This document shows positions 38,950-48,321 of a DNA stretch of 64,000 nt, one piece after another (position 1 is the stretch's first letter; each line of letters opens with the position of its first letter). Origin of the DNA: Mycobacterium sp. 050128 (GTDB lineage Bacteria; Actinomycetota; Actinomycetes; Mycobacteriales; Mycobacteriaceae); NCBI RefSeq assembly GCF_036409155.1, contig NZ_JAZGLW010000001.1, positions 2,852,001 through 2,916,000 on the forward strand. The letters are read 5' to 3'. The notes beneath the pieces are model-generated. The model saw only the letters and a list, made by a program, of their open reading frames with translations. It searched no databases and was not told where the DNA came from. The translations under genes and the position numbers were made by a program.

Positions 38950-39276
38950 GTGACGTACACGATCGCCCAACCCTGCGTCGACATCAAAGACAAGGCGTGC
39001 ATCGAAGAATGCCCCGTCGACTGCATTTACGAGGGCGCACGGATGCTCTTCATCCATCCCGACGAATGCGTCGACTGCGGGGCCTGCGAGCCGGTTTGTC
39101 CTGTTGAAGCCATCTATTACGAAGACGACGTGCCCGAGCAGTGGAGCCAGTACACCCAGATCAACGCCGACTTCTTTGTCGAGTTGGGCTCGCCCGGGGG
39201 CGCGGCCAAGGTCGGCATGACCGAGAATGACCCGCAAGCGGTCAAAGATCTGCCGCCGCAGGGCGAAGGAGACTAA
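38950..39276 (+). CDS. fdxC: 7Fe ferredoxin FdxC
   Basis: A 108-residue ferredoxin with the mixed cluster pattern: Cys9 and the ACIEECPVDC run for the [3Fe-4S]/[4Fe-4S] sites, and DECVDCGACEPVCPVEAI for the second cluster. It carries electrons for oxidoreductases and P450 systems. The GTG start follows GAGGAGACGTCC. dapC begins 9 bp after its stop, so they share a transcript. Rv1177 is the recalled counterpart; the neighbouring fadH gene (Rv1175c) of M. tuberculosis is absent. Confidence 0.95.
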   Translation: MTYTIAQPCVDIKDKACIEECPVDCIYEGARMLFIHPDECVDCGACEPVCPVEAIYYEDDVPEQWSQYTQINADFFVELGSPGGAAKVGMTENDPQAVKDLPPQGEGD

Positions 39277-39285
39277 GGGGGCGCA

Positions 39286-40419
39286 GTGGCGCAGGAGCCC
39301 AGGGGGGGCCGACCTGCCTTGTCGGCATCTCTGCCGGAGTTTCCCTGGGACACCCTGGCAGAAGCGAAAGCGCTGGCCGGGGCTCATCCCGACGGCGTGG
39401 TCGACCTGTCCATCGGAACCCCGGTAGACCCGGTCGCGCCGGTAATCCAGGAAGCGCTGGCGGCCGCCAGCGCCTCGCCCGGATATCCCGCCACCGCGGG
39501 CACTGCCAAGCTGCGTGAATCCGTGGTCACGGCCCTCGGCCGCCGCTTCGGCGTCACCGGGCTCGCCGAGAACGCCGTGTTGCCCGTGATCGGCACCAAG
39601 GAACTCATCGCCTGGCTGCCGACGCTGCTCGGGCTTGGCCGCGCGGATGTGGTCGTGGTTCCCGAACTCGCCTATCCGACCTATGACGTCGGCGCCCGGT
39701 TGGCCGGGGCGCAGGTGATCCGCGCGGATTCGCTGACCCAACTCGGCCCGCAGTCGCCGGCGCTGGTCTATCTGAATTCGCCGAGCAACCCGACCGGACG
39801 CGTGCTGGGCCTCGATCATCTGCGCAAGGTCGTCGGGTGGGCGCGGGAACGCCGGGTCGTGGTGGCGTCCGACGAGTGCTACCTGGGCCTGGGCTGGGAC
39901 GCCGAGCCGCTGTCGGTGTTGCATCCCGCGGTGTGCGACGGCGACCACACCGGCCTGCTGGCGGTGCATTCGCTGTCCAAGAGCTCCTCGCTGGCCGGGT
40001 ACCGGGCCGGTTTTGTCGCCGGCGATCCCGGCCTGGTCGCCGAGCTACTGGCGGTGCGCAAGCACGCCGGAATGATCGTGCCGACACCGGTGCAGTCCGC
40101 GATGGTGGCCGCGCTGGACGACGACGACCACGAGAAGGTGCAGCGCGAGTGCTACGCCCGCCGCCGCGCCGCCCTCGCACCGGCGCTGCGCGCCGCGGGC
40201 TTCGCGATCGACGATTCCGAAGCCGGGCTGTATCTGTGGGCAACCCGTGGTGAGCCCTCTCGCGACAGCGTGGGGTGGTTGGCCGGCCGCGGCATCCTGG
40301 TGGCGCCCGGCGAGTTCTACGGCCCGAGCGGCGGGCGACACGTGCGTGTCGCGCTGACCGCCACCGACGAGCGCATCGAGGCCGCGGTCCAGCGGCTCAC
40401 CGCATCGTCCGCGCGCTGA
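39286..40419 (+). CDS. dapC: N-succinyldiaminopimelate aminotransferase DapC
   Basis: A 377-residue class I/II PLP aminotransferase for the lysine/meso-DAP pathway, which feeds peptidoglycan. Blocks: YPATAGTAKLRESV, the GTKELIAWLP substrate loop, LNSPSNPTGRVLG, and the PLP Lys in SLSKSSSLAGYRAGF. The GTG start at 39286 follows an A/G-rich AAGGGGG and directly trails fdxC. Identity rests on synteny with fdxC plus family pattern; related aminotransferases are similar. Confidence 0.92.
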   Translation: MAQEPRGGRPALSASLPEFPWDTLAEAKALAGAHPDGVVDLSIGTPVDPVAPVIQEALAAASASPGYPATAGTAKLRESVVTALGRRFGVTGLAENAVLPVIGTKELIAWLPTLLGLGRADVVVVPELAYPTYDVGARLAGAQVIRADSLTQLGPQSPALVYLNSPSNPTGRVLGLDHLRKVVGWARERRVVVASDECYLGLGWDAEPLSVLHPAVCDGDHTGLLAVHSLSKSSSLAGYRAGFVAGDPGLVAELLAVRKHAGMIVPTPVQSAMVAALDDDDHEKVQRECYARRRAALAPALRAAGFAIDDSEAGLYLWATRGEPSRDSVGWLAGRGILVAPGEFYGPSGGRHVRVALTATDERIEAAVQRLTASSAR

Positions 40420-40520
40420 TTGCGCGAAATCTCCGCGTCCGTCTGCCGCCAATCCGGCGAACCGGCAGAATGCATCGAAGGCAATAGCCAACCGCTGGAT
40501 CTCGGGTAAGGAATGTTGTC

Positions 40521-42881
40521 GTGACAACTTCGGCTAGCAAACTGCGCCTCCCGCTGTCGGTCCAGGACGTCGCCAAGCGCCTGTTTCTCGGAAAGCCGCT
40601 GATTACCGAGGAGCTCGCAGGCGAGAAACTGCCGAATCCGGTTGCGCTGGGCGCGCTTTCACCCGACGCGATCTCGTCGACCGCCTATGGCCCCGAGCAG
40701 ATCCTGATCGAACTGCTGCCGGCGGCGGGCCTCGCGGCGTTCGCCTTGCTGCTTCCCATCACCGGCGTCATCCTGTTGATCCTGGTGTTGGTGACCGCCT
40801 CCTACCGGCAGGTCGTGATGGCCTACACCCGCGCCGGCGGCTCCTACATCGTGGCGCGGGAGAACTTCGGGCCGCGGGTGGCTCAGGTCGCCGCCGCCGC
40901 GCTGTTGATCGACTACGTCGTGACGGTCGCGGTGCAGGCCGCGGCCGGAACGGTGGCGGTGGTGTCGGCCATCCCCGCCCTGGGGCCGCACAGCCTGCAG
41001 ATCACCGTCGGCGTGGTGCTGCTCATCTGCTTCCTGAACCTGCGCGGATTGAAGGAAGCGGGATGGCAGTTCGCGTTCGCCACCTACTTCTTCATCCTCA
41101 TGGTCGGCCTGACGATCGTGGTCGGAGTCGCCCGGGTACTGATGGGCGATCTGCCCGTCTACGACCCCTCGCAGATGCCGGGAACGGTGCCGGTGCACAA
41201 GGCCGACGGCTTGGTGATGGGCGCGACGATCCTGACCCTGCTGCGCTCCTTCGCCAACGGTGGTTCGTCGCTGACCGGTGTCGAGGCCATCTCCAACACC
41301 GTTGACCTCTTTCGAAAGCCGCAGGGCCGCAACGCACGTCGGGTGCTCACCGCGATGGCGAGCATCCTGGGATTCTTGCTGGCCGGTGTCGCCTATCTCG
41401 CGTTCGCCACGCACGCGACGCCGTACGAGAGTGAATACCCCTCGGTGCTGTCGCAGATCGCCCGCGCCGTGTTCGGCGGTGGGGTGGTCGGCAACATCCT
41501 CTACATCCTGGTTCAGACGGCGACTGCCGCGATTCTGTTCACCGGTGCGAACACCAGTTTCAACGGCTTTCCGGCGCTGGCGAGTTTCGTCGCCGAGGAT
41601 CGCTTCCTGCCCCGGCAGCTGATGAAACGCGGTCACCGCCTGGTGTTTTCGAATGGCATCATCGCGCTGACCGCGCTGTCGGTGGTGTTGCTGGTGGCGA
41701 CCGGCGGTTCGGTCAACGCGCTGGTGCCGTTCTACGCGATCGGTGTGTTCACCGGATTTTCGATGGCCGGCTACGGCATGACCAAGCACCATCTGACGCA
41801 TCGTGAGCCCGGTTGGCGAACCCGGTTGGCCATCAACCTTTCCGCGGGAATCCTATCGACGGTCGTGGTCGCCATTTTCGCGGTGGCGAAGTTCACCGAG
41901 GGCGCGTGGCTGGTCGTCGTCGTGTTCCCCCTGCTGGTGTTCGCCCTGATGCGGCTGAATCAGGAATATCGTGCGGAGGCCGCAATTCTCGAGATGTTCC
42001 GCACCGACCGGCCCGATTTGGTGAAGTACGCGCGGCACAAGGTGTTTGTGTTCGTGAACTCGGTCGACCTTGCGGTGATCGAAGCGCTGCGATACGGCAA
42101 GGGATTACGCTCCGACGAAATGATCGCGGTGCACATCATGATCGACGCCGCCTATGCCGCGCAGATCCGAAAGCGCTGGGATCACTTCGAACTCGACACC
42201 CGGCTGCGCGTCGTGGATTGCCCGGATCGGCGGGTCATCCGCGCCGCACAACTGTTCATCGCAAAGGCGCGTGACGAGCAGCCGAATACCAACGTGACGG
42301 CGCTGCTGCCGCGCCGCACGTATAACCCGTTGGTGGGCCGGCTGCTGCACGACCGCACCGCCGACAAGATCGCCCGGGCGGTCAGCATGATCCCCGATGC
42401 CGCGGCGACCATCGTTCCCTACGATGTCCAGTCGCGAATCGAGGAGGCATACCCGCAACGATTCGAGCAGCGAATCGCGCGCGAATTCGAAAAGTTCGGC
42501 GACCGGGTGACCCGCGGCGAGGACGAGAACGTCGACGCCTACGAACATCCCGATCCGTCGCGCTCGGTGATCACCGTGGCGAGCCTGATCCCGGGGCGCC
42601 GCGCCACTTTCGAAGGGCGGGTCAGCGAGGTCGAGGACACCAGCAAGGGCCGGCGCACCATCCGGTCGATCGTGGTCGGCGACCACAGCGGCGAGATCAC
42701 CGTGGTCTTCCCGACCGGGCGGGGGGGAGCCGACATTCAGCCCGGCCAGCTGTTGCGCATCACCGGCAAGCCCAAGCAGAGCGGTAACCGGCCGATGTCG
42801 TTGGTCGACCCGATGTACCACATCGTGGAAGACCCCGCGCAGGCCGGCCGGCCCGGGGCCGCACAAACCGGCACAAGCTGA
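40521..42881 (+). CDS. APC-superfamily permease (KimA-like) with C-terminal OB-fold domain
   Basis: A 786-residue protein in three parts. Residues about 45-470 form a 12-helix APC permease. Residues about 490-640 form a cytosolic domain (HKVFVFVNSVDLAVIEALRYG, RLRVVDCPDRRVIRAAQLFI) like the universal-stress domain of the KimA potassium importer group. Residues about 690-770 carry an OB-fold (RATFEGRVSEVEDTSKGRRT; SIVVGDHSGEITVVF; PGQLLRITGKPKQSGNRPMS). Ordinary members end before the third part. Potassium uptake is inferred from the family; an OB-fold on a transporter is unusual. No ydaO-type riboswitch was recognised upstream, only a short hairpin at 40442-40469. Confidence 0.87.
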   Translation: MTTSASKLRLPLSVQDVAKRLFLGKPLITEELAGEKLPNPVALGALSPDAISSTAYGPEQILIELLPAAGLAAFALLLPITGVILLILVLVTASYRQVVMAYTRAGGSYIVARENFGPRVAQVAAAALLIDYVVTVAVQAAAGTVAVVSAIPALGPHSLQITVGVVLLICFLNLRGLKEAGWQFAFATYFFILMVGLTIVVGVARVLMGDLPVYDPSQMPGTVPVHKADGLVMGATILTLLRSFANGGSSLTGVEAISNTVDLFRKPQGRNARRVLTAMASILGFLLAGVAYLAFATHATPYESEYPSVLSQIARAVFGGGVVGNILYILVQTATAAILFTGANTSFNGFPALASFVAEDRFLPRQLMKRGHRLVFSNGIIALTALSVVLLVATGGSVNALVPFYAIGVFTGFSMAGYGMTKHHLTHREPGWRTRLAINLSAGILSTVVVAIFAVAKFTEGAWLVVVVFPLLVFALMRLNQEYRAEAAILEMFRTDRPDLVKYARHKVFVFVNSVDLAVIEALRYGKGLRSDEMIAVHIMIDAAYAAQIRKRWDHFELDTRLRVVDCPDRRVIRAAQLFIAKARDEQPNTNVTALLPRRTYNPLVGRLLHDRTADKIARAVSMIPDAAATIVPYDVQSRIEEAYPQRFEQRIAREFEKFGDRVTRGEDENVDAYEHPDPSRSVITVASLIPGRRATFEGRVSEVEDTSKGRRTIRSIVVGDHSGEITVVFPTGRGGADIQPGQLLRITGKPKQSGNRPMSLVDPMYHIVEDPAQAGRPGAAQTGTS

Positions 42882-42931
42882 GTATTAACGTGGTGACGGG
42901 CACAGCCGGCCGTTGCACGGAAAGGACTGCA

Positions 42932-44233
42932 GTGAAGCGACTGCGCGCCGCATTGGCGTCCCTTGTGAGCCTCGTATTCACCGCCAACGGTTATCGGCCG
43001 TTGAGCAAGGGCGGATACGGCTCGGTATTCGCATTCGCCTACGGCGTGTTCGCCTCCGAGCTGCCGCTGCCAATGCTCGGGGTCCAATTCACCACGCTGG
43101 CAGCGCTGTCACACCGGCTGCCCCCGCGGGCGCGGCGAATCAGCTGGCTGGTGTGGGCGGTGTCCGCGGCGGGCCTGCTGGTGTTGCGTCACTTCGGGCA
43201 CAAGGCCAACGAACCGCTGGCGGCCGCACTGGACGCCGGACTGGGAACCGAGCGCCGGACCGAGTCGGGCGATCTATGGAAACGCCCGGCGCCCGGCGGT
43301 GCGACCGCGAAGCGGCCCGGCCCCGCACGCATGCTGCGGATCTACCGTGACTACGCGCACGACGGCGACATCAGCTACGGGGAGGCCGGGTCCCGCAACC
43401 ATCTCGACATCTGGCGCCGGCCCGACCTCGACCGCGACGGGCGGGCACCGGTGTTGCTGCAGATTCCCGGCGGTGCCTGGATGGTGGGAAACAAACGCGG
43501 ACAAGCACATCCGCTGATGAGCCATCTGGCCGAATTGGGCTGGATCTGCGTCGCGATCAACTACCGGCTCAGCCCGCGCTCCACCTGGCCCGACCACATC
43601 GTCGACGTCAAGCGCGCGATCGCATGGACGAAAGAGCACATCGCCTCCTACGGCGGCGACCCGGACTGGATTGCGCTCACCGGAGGTTCGGCCGGCGGGC
43701 ACCTGACCTCGCTGGCCGCACTGACCCCCAACGATCCGCGGTTTCAGCCGGGCTTTGAAGACGCCGACACCCGGGTGGACGTGGCGGTGCCGTTTTACGG
43801 CGTCTACGACTTCAACGCGACCGGTACCGCGATACACCCGATGATGGCGGCGATGGTGGCCAAGAACGTTTTCAAGGTCAGCCGCGGGGACATCGCCGAG
43901 CCCTTTCGCGCGGCGTCGCCGATCGCTCACGTTCGCCCGGACGCCCCACCGTTTTTCGTGCTGCACGGCACCAACGACTCACTGGTTCCGGTCGAACAGG
44001 CCCGCAGTTTCGTGGCACGCCTGGGCGAGGTCAGCAAGCAGCCGGTGGTCTACGCCGAGTTGCCTTGGGCGCAGCACGCGTTCGACATTTTCGGCTCGGC
44101 CCGCGCGGCGCACGCCGCGGTGGCAGTCGAACAGTTCCTCGCCGAAATGTATGAGCGCCGAGTAGGTCCAGCGGCTACCGGCACCGACAACCGAGCTCTG
44201 GATCGCGCACTGGGGGTTTCGGAGTCGTATTAA
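42932..44233 (+). CDS. Alpha/beta-hydrolase carboxylesterase (LipM/LipO-like)
   Basis: A 433-residue lipase/esterase. The N-terminal 110 residues include two hydrophobic stretches (YGSVFAFAYGVFASELPLPML; ISWLVWAVSAAGLLVL) that anchor it to the membrane. The catalytic domain shows an IPGGAWMVGNK oxyanion segment, the nucleophile Ser in GGSAGGH, Asp in HGTNDSLVP and His in WAQHAFDIF. GTG 42932 is used because GGAAAGGA lies five bases upstream. The likely substrate is an acyl lipid; unproved. It overlaps the convergent GAP gene by four bases. Confidence 0.9.
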   Translation: MKRLRAALASLVSLVFTANGYRPLSKGGYGSVFAFAYGVFASELPLPMLGVQFTTLAALSHRLPPRARRISWLVWAVSAAGLLVLRHFGHKANEPLAAALDAGLGTERRTESGDLWKRPAPGGATAKRPGPARMLRIYRDYAHDGDISYGEAGSRNHLDIWRRPDLDRDGRAPVLLQIPGGAWMVGNKRGQAHPLMSHLAELGWICVAINYRLSPRSTWPDHIVDVKRAIAWTKEHIASYGGDPDWIALTGGSAGGHLTSLAALTPNDPRFQPGFEDADTRVDVAVPFYGVYDFNATGTAIHPMMAAMVAKNVFKVSRGDIAEPFRAASPIAHVRPDAPPFFVLHGTNDSLVPVEQARSFVARLGEVSKQPVVYAELPWAQHAFDIFGSARAAHAAVAVEQFLAEMYERRVGPAATGTDNRALDRALGVSESY

Positions 44234-44922
44234 AGGCTTCGCAGGCCGATGAAGACCAGGACACACCCGGCTGCGGCCAGCACGCTGGCAACCTCGACGC
44301 GTCGCCGCGAGCGGATCCAGATTTGTAGCGACACCATCCAGGCGCGCGTCTGATCCGGCGCCAGCAGATAGGCCAGCAGCGGGATCTCCACGAGTGCGAA
44401 CGCCACGACATGGAACATCAGCAGCGCGCTGAACTGGGTCATGGCCGCTGTGCCGGAGGCCACGATGGCGGCCAGCGCCGCGAGATAATCCACGGACGGC
44501 AACGCGATTCCCAGACCGGCCATCCCCGCCACCCACAGCGAACGCCCGTGCAGTAGCCGCCTGGAAAACCGCCCCAAGCCGTGATGCTCGTGCAAGTCCG
44601 GCTCGTCGGCGGGTGGGCGTTTGAAGCGGCCGACTTTCTCCCTCAACATGACCTGAGCACTCAGCACGACCGCAACAAGCAGTGCCGAACCGCCAATCAG
44701 AATCTGAAGTTTCGGCAAACTTACGTGCGGAGAACTCAGCAGTCTGCGCTGAAGTCCGAATACGACGGACAAGCCGACCGTCATGCCCATCGCGAAGCCC
44801 CCGCAGAGAAAGGCGAAAAGCTGCAGCATCGGCCTGGGTCGGTTCAGCATCAGCACCGTCATGCCTATCCGGAACGGCTCAACGCTCATCGCGAAGGCCA
44901 TGACCAGGAGGGTGATCCACAT
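44230..44922 (-). CDS. GAP-family (Sap/SfLAP-like) membrane protein
   Basis: A 230-residue protein with about six transmembrane helices and the GAP-family opening MWITLLVMAFAMSVEPFRIG, then LMLNRPRPMLQLFAFLCGG. A charged cytosolic loop (KVGRFKRPPADEPDLHEHHG) splits two three-helix halves. In mycobacteria such proteins accompany glycolipid export loci (glycopeptidolipid and sulfolipid addressing proteins). The ATG at 44922 fits the family start. It lies near a trehalose sulfotransferase operon, which makes a sulfolipid link attractive but unproved. Confidence 0.85.
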   Translation of the reverse strand: MWITLLVMAFAMSVEPFRIGMTVLMLNRPRPMLQLFAFLCGGFAMGMTVGLSVVFGLQRRLLSSPHVSLPKLQILIGGSALLVAVVLSAQVMLREKVGRFKRPPADEPDLHEHHGLGRFSRRLLHGRSLWVAGMAGLGIALPSVDYLAALAAIVASGTAAMTQFSALLMFHVVAFALVEIPLLAYLLAPDQTRAWMVSLQIWIRSRRRVEVASVLAAAGCVLVFIGLRSL

Positions 44923-45091
44923 GTCAGGATTCGGCTGCCTGGGCGTCCAACGTGGTGCGAATACAACCCGGTAAACCAGCGCGTTCGCGTAGCAGAGCAA
45001 CGACGGACGAGTGCTGCATGATCATTACGTTACCGTCTGCCCCGCAGACCGGCGTGTTGCGCCTCGCCAGGCGCCCTCGTTACGTGCCTCG

Positions 45092-46210
45092 CTAGGTGCT
45101 TACGCCCCAATGCAATACGCGCGATGTCAGCAGCACGATGCCCAGCGACACCGTCGCGACGACTGTGAGTCCTATCACAGCCACGAGCAGCGGACGCCAT
45201 CCGGTACGCGCGATTTGACGGAAATCGGTGTTGAGCCCGACACCGGCGAAGGTCAGCAGAAACGCCCACTTCGACACGTTCGCCAGGTTCGTGGTTTGCC
45301 CTTTCGTCAACCAGCCCGCGGTGGCGATCGCCGACACCGCCAGGAAGCCGAGCACGAATTTCGGGAACTTCTGCCAGATGAATGCCGCCTTGGCCGTTGC
45401 GCCGGGAGCGATCTCGTCGGCCTGTCCGCGCGCGGACCAGTACAGGGCGAAACCGAGGACGACAAAGCCGATCAGCGCGTTGCGGGTCGACTTCACCAGC
45501 ACCGCGATCTTTCCGGCGTGGTCGGAGAACAGGTAGCCGGTGGCGGTGGTTTCGGCGGTGTTGTCCACGGAAAGGCCTGCCCACAGACCGAATTCGTGGT
45601 CGGTAAGCCCGATCGCGTGTCCCAGTGGCGGCAACACGAACAGCGACACCGCGCCCAGCGCCAGGATCGCCGCGATGGCATAGCTGACGTCGGAGTTGCG
45701 GGCCCGGATCGCGCCCTTGGCCGCGATAATCGCCGACACGCCGCAAATCGATGTGCCGATCGCCAGCAGCGAGCCCAGCTTGCCCGACAGCCCGAAGGCC
45801 CGCGCCACGACGATGATGACCGTTCCCGCGATCGTCATGTCCACCAGAATCTGCACCAGGCTGATCGCGCCGAGCTTGGCGATGTCGCCGAGCACGAAAC
45901 GCGCCCCCAGCACCACGATCCCGACCTTGAGCCAGAACTCGTAGGTCTGCACGCCCGGACGAAATATCCGGTGCAGGCCGATGGTGTTGGTGATCAGCAG
46001 CCCAATCACGATGGCCCACAACACGTATTCGACGTCGGGCAGCCGCCAGTGTTCGTGTTTGGCCAGTGTGTTCCACCAGATCTGAGCGTATTTGCCCAGC
46101 AGGCCAACGCCGATCAGCAGCAAGATCCCCGGTACGTAGTCCAGCGGCTGCCTGCTGGTAAACGTCGGTTCGTCCAGCGTTTCTTCCGGTTCGAGCCGAG
46201 TGGTACTCAC
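45092..46210 (-). CDS. YeiH-family putative sulfate exporter
   Basis: A 372-residue polytopic membrane protein of the Cons_hypoth698 (YeiH) family with about ten helices, including [32 protein letters not shown] and [19 protein letters not shown]. The group is annotated as sulfate exporters, on limited evidence. GTG 46210 is used; it starts four bases after the stop of a 38-residue membrane protein and is probably coupled to it. The cysNC/cysD/stf0 operon directly upstream on the same strand fits a sulfur role. Confidence 0.87.
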   Translation of the reverse strand: MSTTRLEPEETLDEPTFTSRQPLDYVPGILLLIGVGLLGKYAQIWWNTLAKHEHWRLPDVEYVLWAIVIGLLITNTIGLHRIFRPGVQTYEFWLKVGIVVLGARFVLGDIAKLGAISLVQILVDMTIAGTVIIVVARAFGLSGKLGSLLAIGTSICGVSAIIAAKGAIRARNSDVSYAIAAILALGAVSLFVLPPLGHAIGLTDHEFGLWAGLSVDNTAETTATGYLFSDHAGKIAVLVKSTRNALIGFVVLGFALYWSARGQADEIAPGATAKAAFIWQKFPKFVLGFLAVSAIATAGWLTKGQTTNLANVSKWAFLLTFAGVGLNTDFRQIARTGWRPLLVAVIGLTVVATVSLGIVLLTSRVLHWGVST

Positions 46211-46214
46211 GCGA

Positions 46215-46331
46215 TCACCACGGAATCTTCGGGAGCGCATTGGCCACTGCCAACGCCACGATCACACCGGCGACCAGCGTCGCCCACCAGTCCACCGATA
46301 TCGAGCCGACCCGCTCGCGCCAATCACTCAC
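46215..46331 (-). CDS. 38-residue membrane protein upstream of YeiH-like exporter
   Basis: From GTG 46331 a short frame encodes a charged start [15 protein letters not shown], one hydrophobic helix ([18 protein letters not shown]) and PKIPW. It ends four bases before the exporter start. The charged-then-hydrophobic layout, G/C third positions and tight junction support a real small membrane protein, perhaps a subunit of the exporter. The ribosome site is weak. No family is recognised. Confidence 0.65.
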   Translation of the reverse strand: MSDWRERVGSISVDWWATLVAGVIVALAVANALPKIPW

Positions 46332-46386
46332 GCCCGCATATTGCCGGGCCCGGCGTCGCGGACCAAGTGATTAGCTCGCGCTGAAT

Positions 46387-48321
46387 CTAGGTGGCGGGCC
46401 GCTGCGGGCTGCGTTCGTCGAGCAACGCGATGACTTGGGCGGCGAGCTCGTCGATGTCGGCCCCGGATGTGTCGAGCACCAGGTCGGGGCTTTCCGGCGC
46501 TTCGTACGGCGCATCGACACCGGTCAAACCCTTGAGCTCGCCCTTGCGGGCCCGCGCGTAAAGTCCCTTGGGGTCCCGTCTTTCGCATTCGGCCAGCGAG
46601 GTGGCGACGTGCACCTCGATGAACGGCAGCTTGGCGGCGTCGTTGAGCGCCCGGGCAGTCTCCCGGTCCGACTTCAGCGGTGACACCAGCGACGCCAGGG
46701 CGACCACGCCCGCGTCGGCCAGCAGCCGAGTCAAATGCCCGACACGCCTGATGTTTTCGGTGCGATCGCCGGGGGAGAAGCCCAAATCGTCCGAGAGGCC
46801 GTGCCGCAGGTTGTCGCCGTCGAGCAGATAGGCCACCCGGCCGGATTCGACGAGCGCACGCTCGACGGCGACCGCGACGGTGGACTTGCCGGATGCGGGC
46901 AGACCGGTGAACCAGATCGTCGCCCCGGCCTGTCCGGTGGCGTGCCACCGGTGGGCGCGGTCCAGCGCCGAGGGATGCCAGCGAATGTCGGTGCGCGGGT
47001 GGGTGCCCGGCTTGACCTCTCGCGCCTCGATGATGGTGCCGGCGCCGACCGTGTCATTCGTGGTCTCGTCGATCAGGATGAACGCGCCGCTGTCACGATT
47101 GTCGGTGTAGCTGTCGGCGATGACGACCGAGCTGGTTCGCAGGGTCACGGTGCCGATGTCGTTGAGCGCCAGCTCAACTGGTTGGTCGAGCTCGTCCAGT
47201 GTCTCGGGATCCAGCTTCGAGTGCAGTTCCTGTACGGTGGCCCGCACGGTCTTGGAAGTCTGCTTGAGGGCCAGCCGGTCACCGGCCCGCAGCGGGGTGT
47301 CGACGAACCAGCACACCGTCGCGTCCAGTTCGCGGGCCGGCACCGGCAGCACCGCGTCGTCGGCCCCACTGACCAGGACATCCCCGCGGCCCACGTCGAT
47401 GTCGTCGGCCAGCTCGATCGAAACCGACAGCGGCGCAACACCTGTGGTGCGCTCCTCGTCGAGGGTGTCCAGGGCGGTCACTGTCGAACGGGTGCCGGCG
47501 GGCAGCGATATCACGGGGTCGCCGACGGACAGCGTTCCCGCCGCCAACCGTCCCGTATAGCGGCGCCGCACGTCGGCGGTGGGCCGCGAAACCCATTGCA
47601 CCGGCAAGCGCAGCCGCGACGGTTCGGCGTTCGGCGCGGCCAGTTCGATGCCCTCCAGGTACTCCAGCAGGGTGGGGCCGCCGTACCACGGTGTGTTCCC
47701 GGAACGGTGCACGACGTTGTCGCCGTGCTTGGCCGCGATCGGAATCACCGTGATGTCCACCTCGCCCAGGCGTGCCGCCAACTGCCGCAGCTCGTCTTCC
47801 ACCTTGGTAAACCCGGACTCGTCGAAGTCGATCAGGTCGATCTTGTTGACCGTCGCCACAAAGTGCTTGATGCCCAACAGCTTTGCGATCCGGGCGTGCC
47901 TGCGGGTCTGGCGCAGCACCCCGGCGCGCGCGTCGACCAGCAGGATCGCCACGTGGGCGTTGGAGGCGCCGGTGAACATGTTGCGGGTGTAGCGCTCGTG
48001 GCCCGGGGTGTCGGCCAGGATGTAGCTGCGGGTGGCGGTGGAGAAGAACCGGTAGGCGACGTCGATCGTGATGCCCTGCTCGCGTTCGGCCCGCAGACCG
48101 TCCGACAGCGCGGCGAGATCGGCGATGCCCTCCTCGTCCGTCACCGCCTCCAGGTGGTCCAGCGGCAGGCTGTCGGTGTCGTGCAGCAGTCGCCCGATCA
48201 GCGTGCTCTTGCCGTCGTCGACCGAACCCGCGGTGGCGATGCGCAGCAGCTGACGCGTGATGCCCTTGCGCGGCAGGGTCTTTTGGGCGGCTTTTTCGGT
48301 CGCCTTCTCGGTAGCCGTCAT
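46387..48321 (-). CDS. cysN: Bifunctional ATP-sulfurylase GTPase subunit / APS kinase CysNC
   Basis: A 644-residue fusion. Residues about 20-240 form an EF-Tu-like GTPase (GSVDDGKSTLIGRLLHD, DTPGHERYTRNM, NKIDLIDF) that drives ATP sulfurylase; beta-barrel domains follow; residues about 455-644 are APS kinase (P-loop GLPASGKSTVAVAVERAL). With CysD it makes APS and then PAPS, the sulfate donor for reduction and for sulfotransferases. Its ATG overlaps the cysD stop (ATGA). The slightly longer N-terminus (TEKATEKAAQKT) is low complexity. Confidence 0.95.
   Translation of the reverse strand: MTATEKATEKAAQKTLPRKGITRQLLRIATAGSVDDGKSTLIGRLLHDTDSLPLDHLEAVTDEEGIADLAALSDGLRAEREQGITIDVAYRFFSTATRSYILADTPGHERYTRNMFTGASNAHVAILLVDARAGVLRQTRRHARIAKLLGIKHFVATVNKIDLIDFDESGFTKVEDELRQLAARLGEVDITVIPIAAKHGDNVVHRSGNTPWYGGPTLLEYLEGIELAAPNAEPSRLRLPVQWVSRPTADVRRRYTGRLAAGTLSVGDPVISLPAGTRSTVTALDTLDEERTTGVAPLSVSIELADDIDVGRGDVLVSGADDAVLPVPARELDATVCWFVDTPLRAGDRLALKQTSKTVRATVQELHSKLDPETLDELDQPVELALNDIGTVTLRTSSVVIADSYTDNRDSGAFILIDETTNDTVGAGTIIEAREVKPGTHPRTDIRWHPSALDRAHRWHATGQAGATIWFTGLPASGKSTVAVAVERALVESGRVAYLLDGDNLRHGLSDDLGFSPGDRTENIRRVGHLTRLLADAGVVALASLVSPLKSDRETARALNDAAKLPFIEVHVATSLAECERRDPKGLYARARKGELKGLTGVDAPYEAPESPDLVLDTSGADIDELAAQVIALLDERSPQRPAT

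Noticed and set aside
40420..40520. c-di-AMP (ydaO-type) riboswitch before the KimA-like gene
   Set aside because: The gap is only 101 bp and none of the conserved ydaO blocks is recognisable; only a 7-bp hairpin is present.
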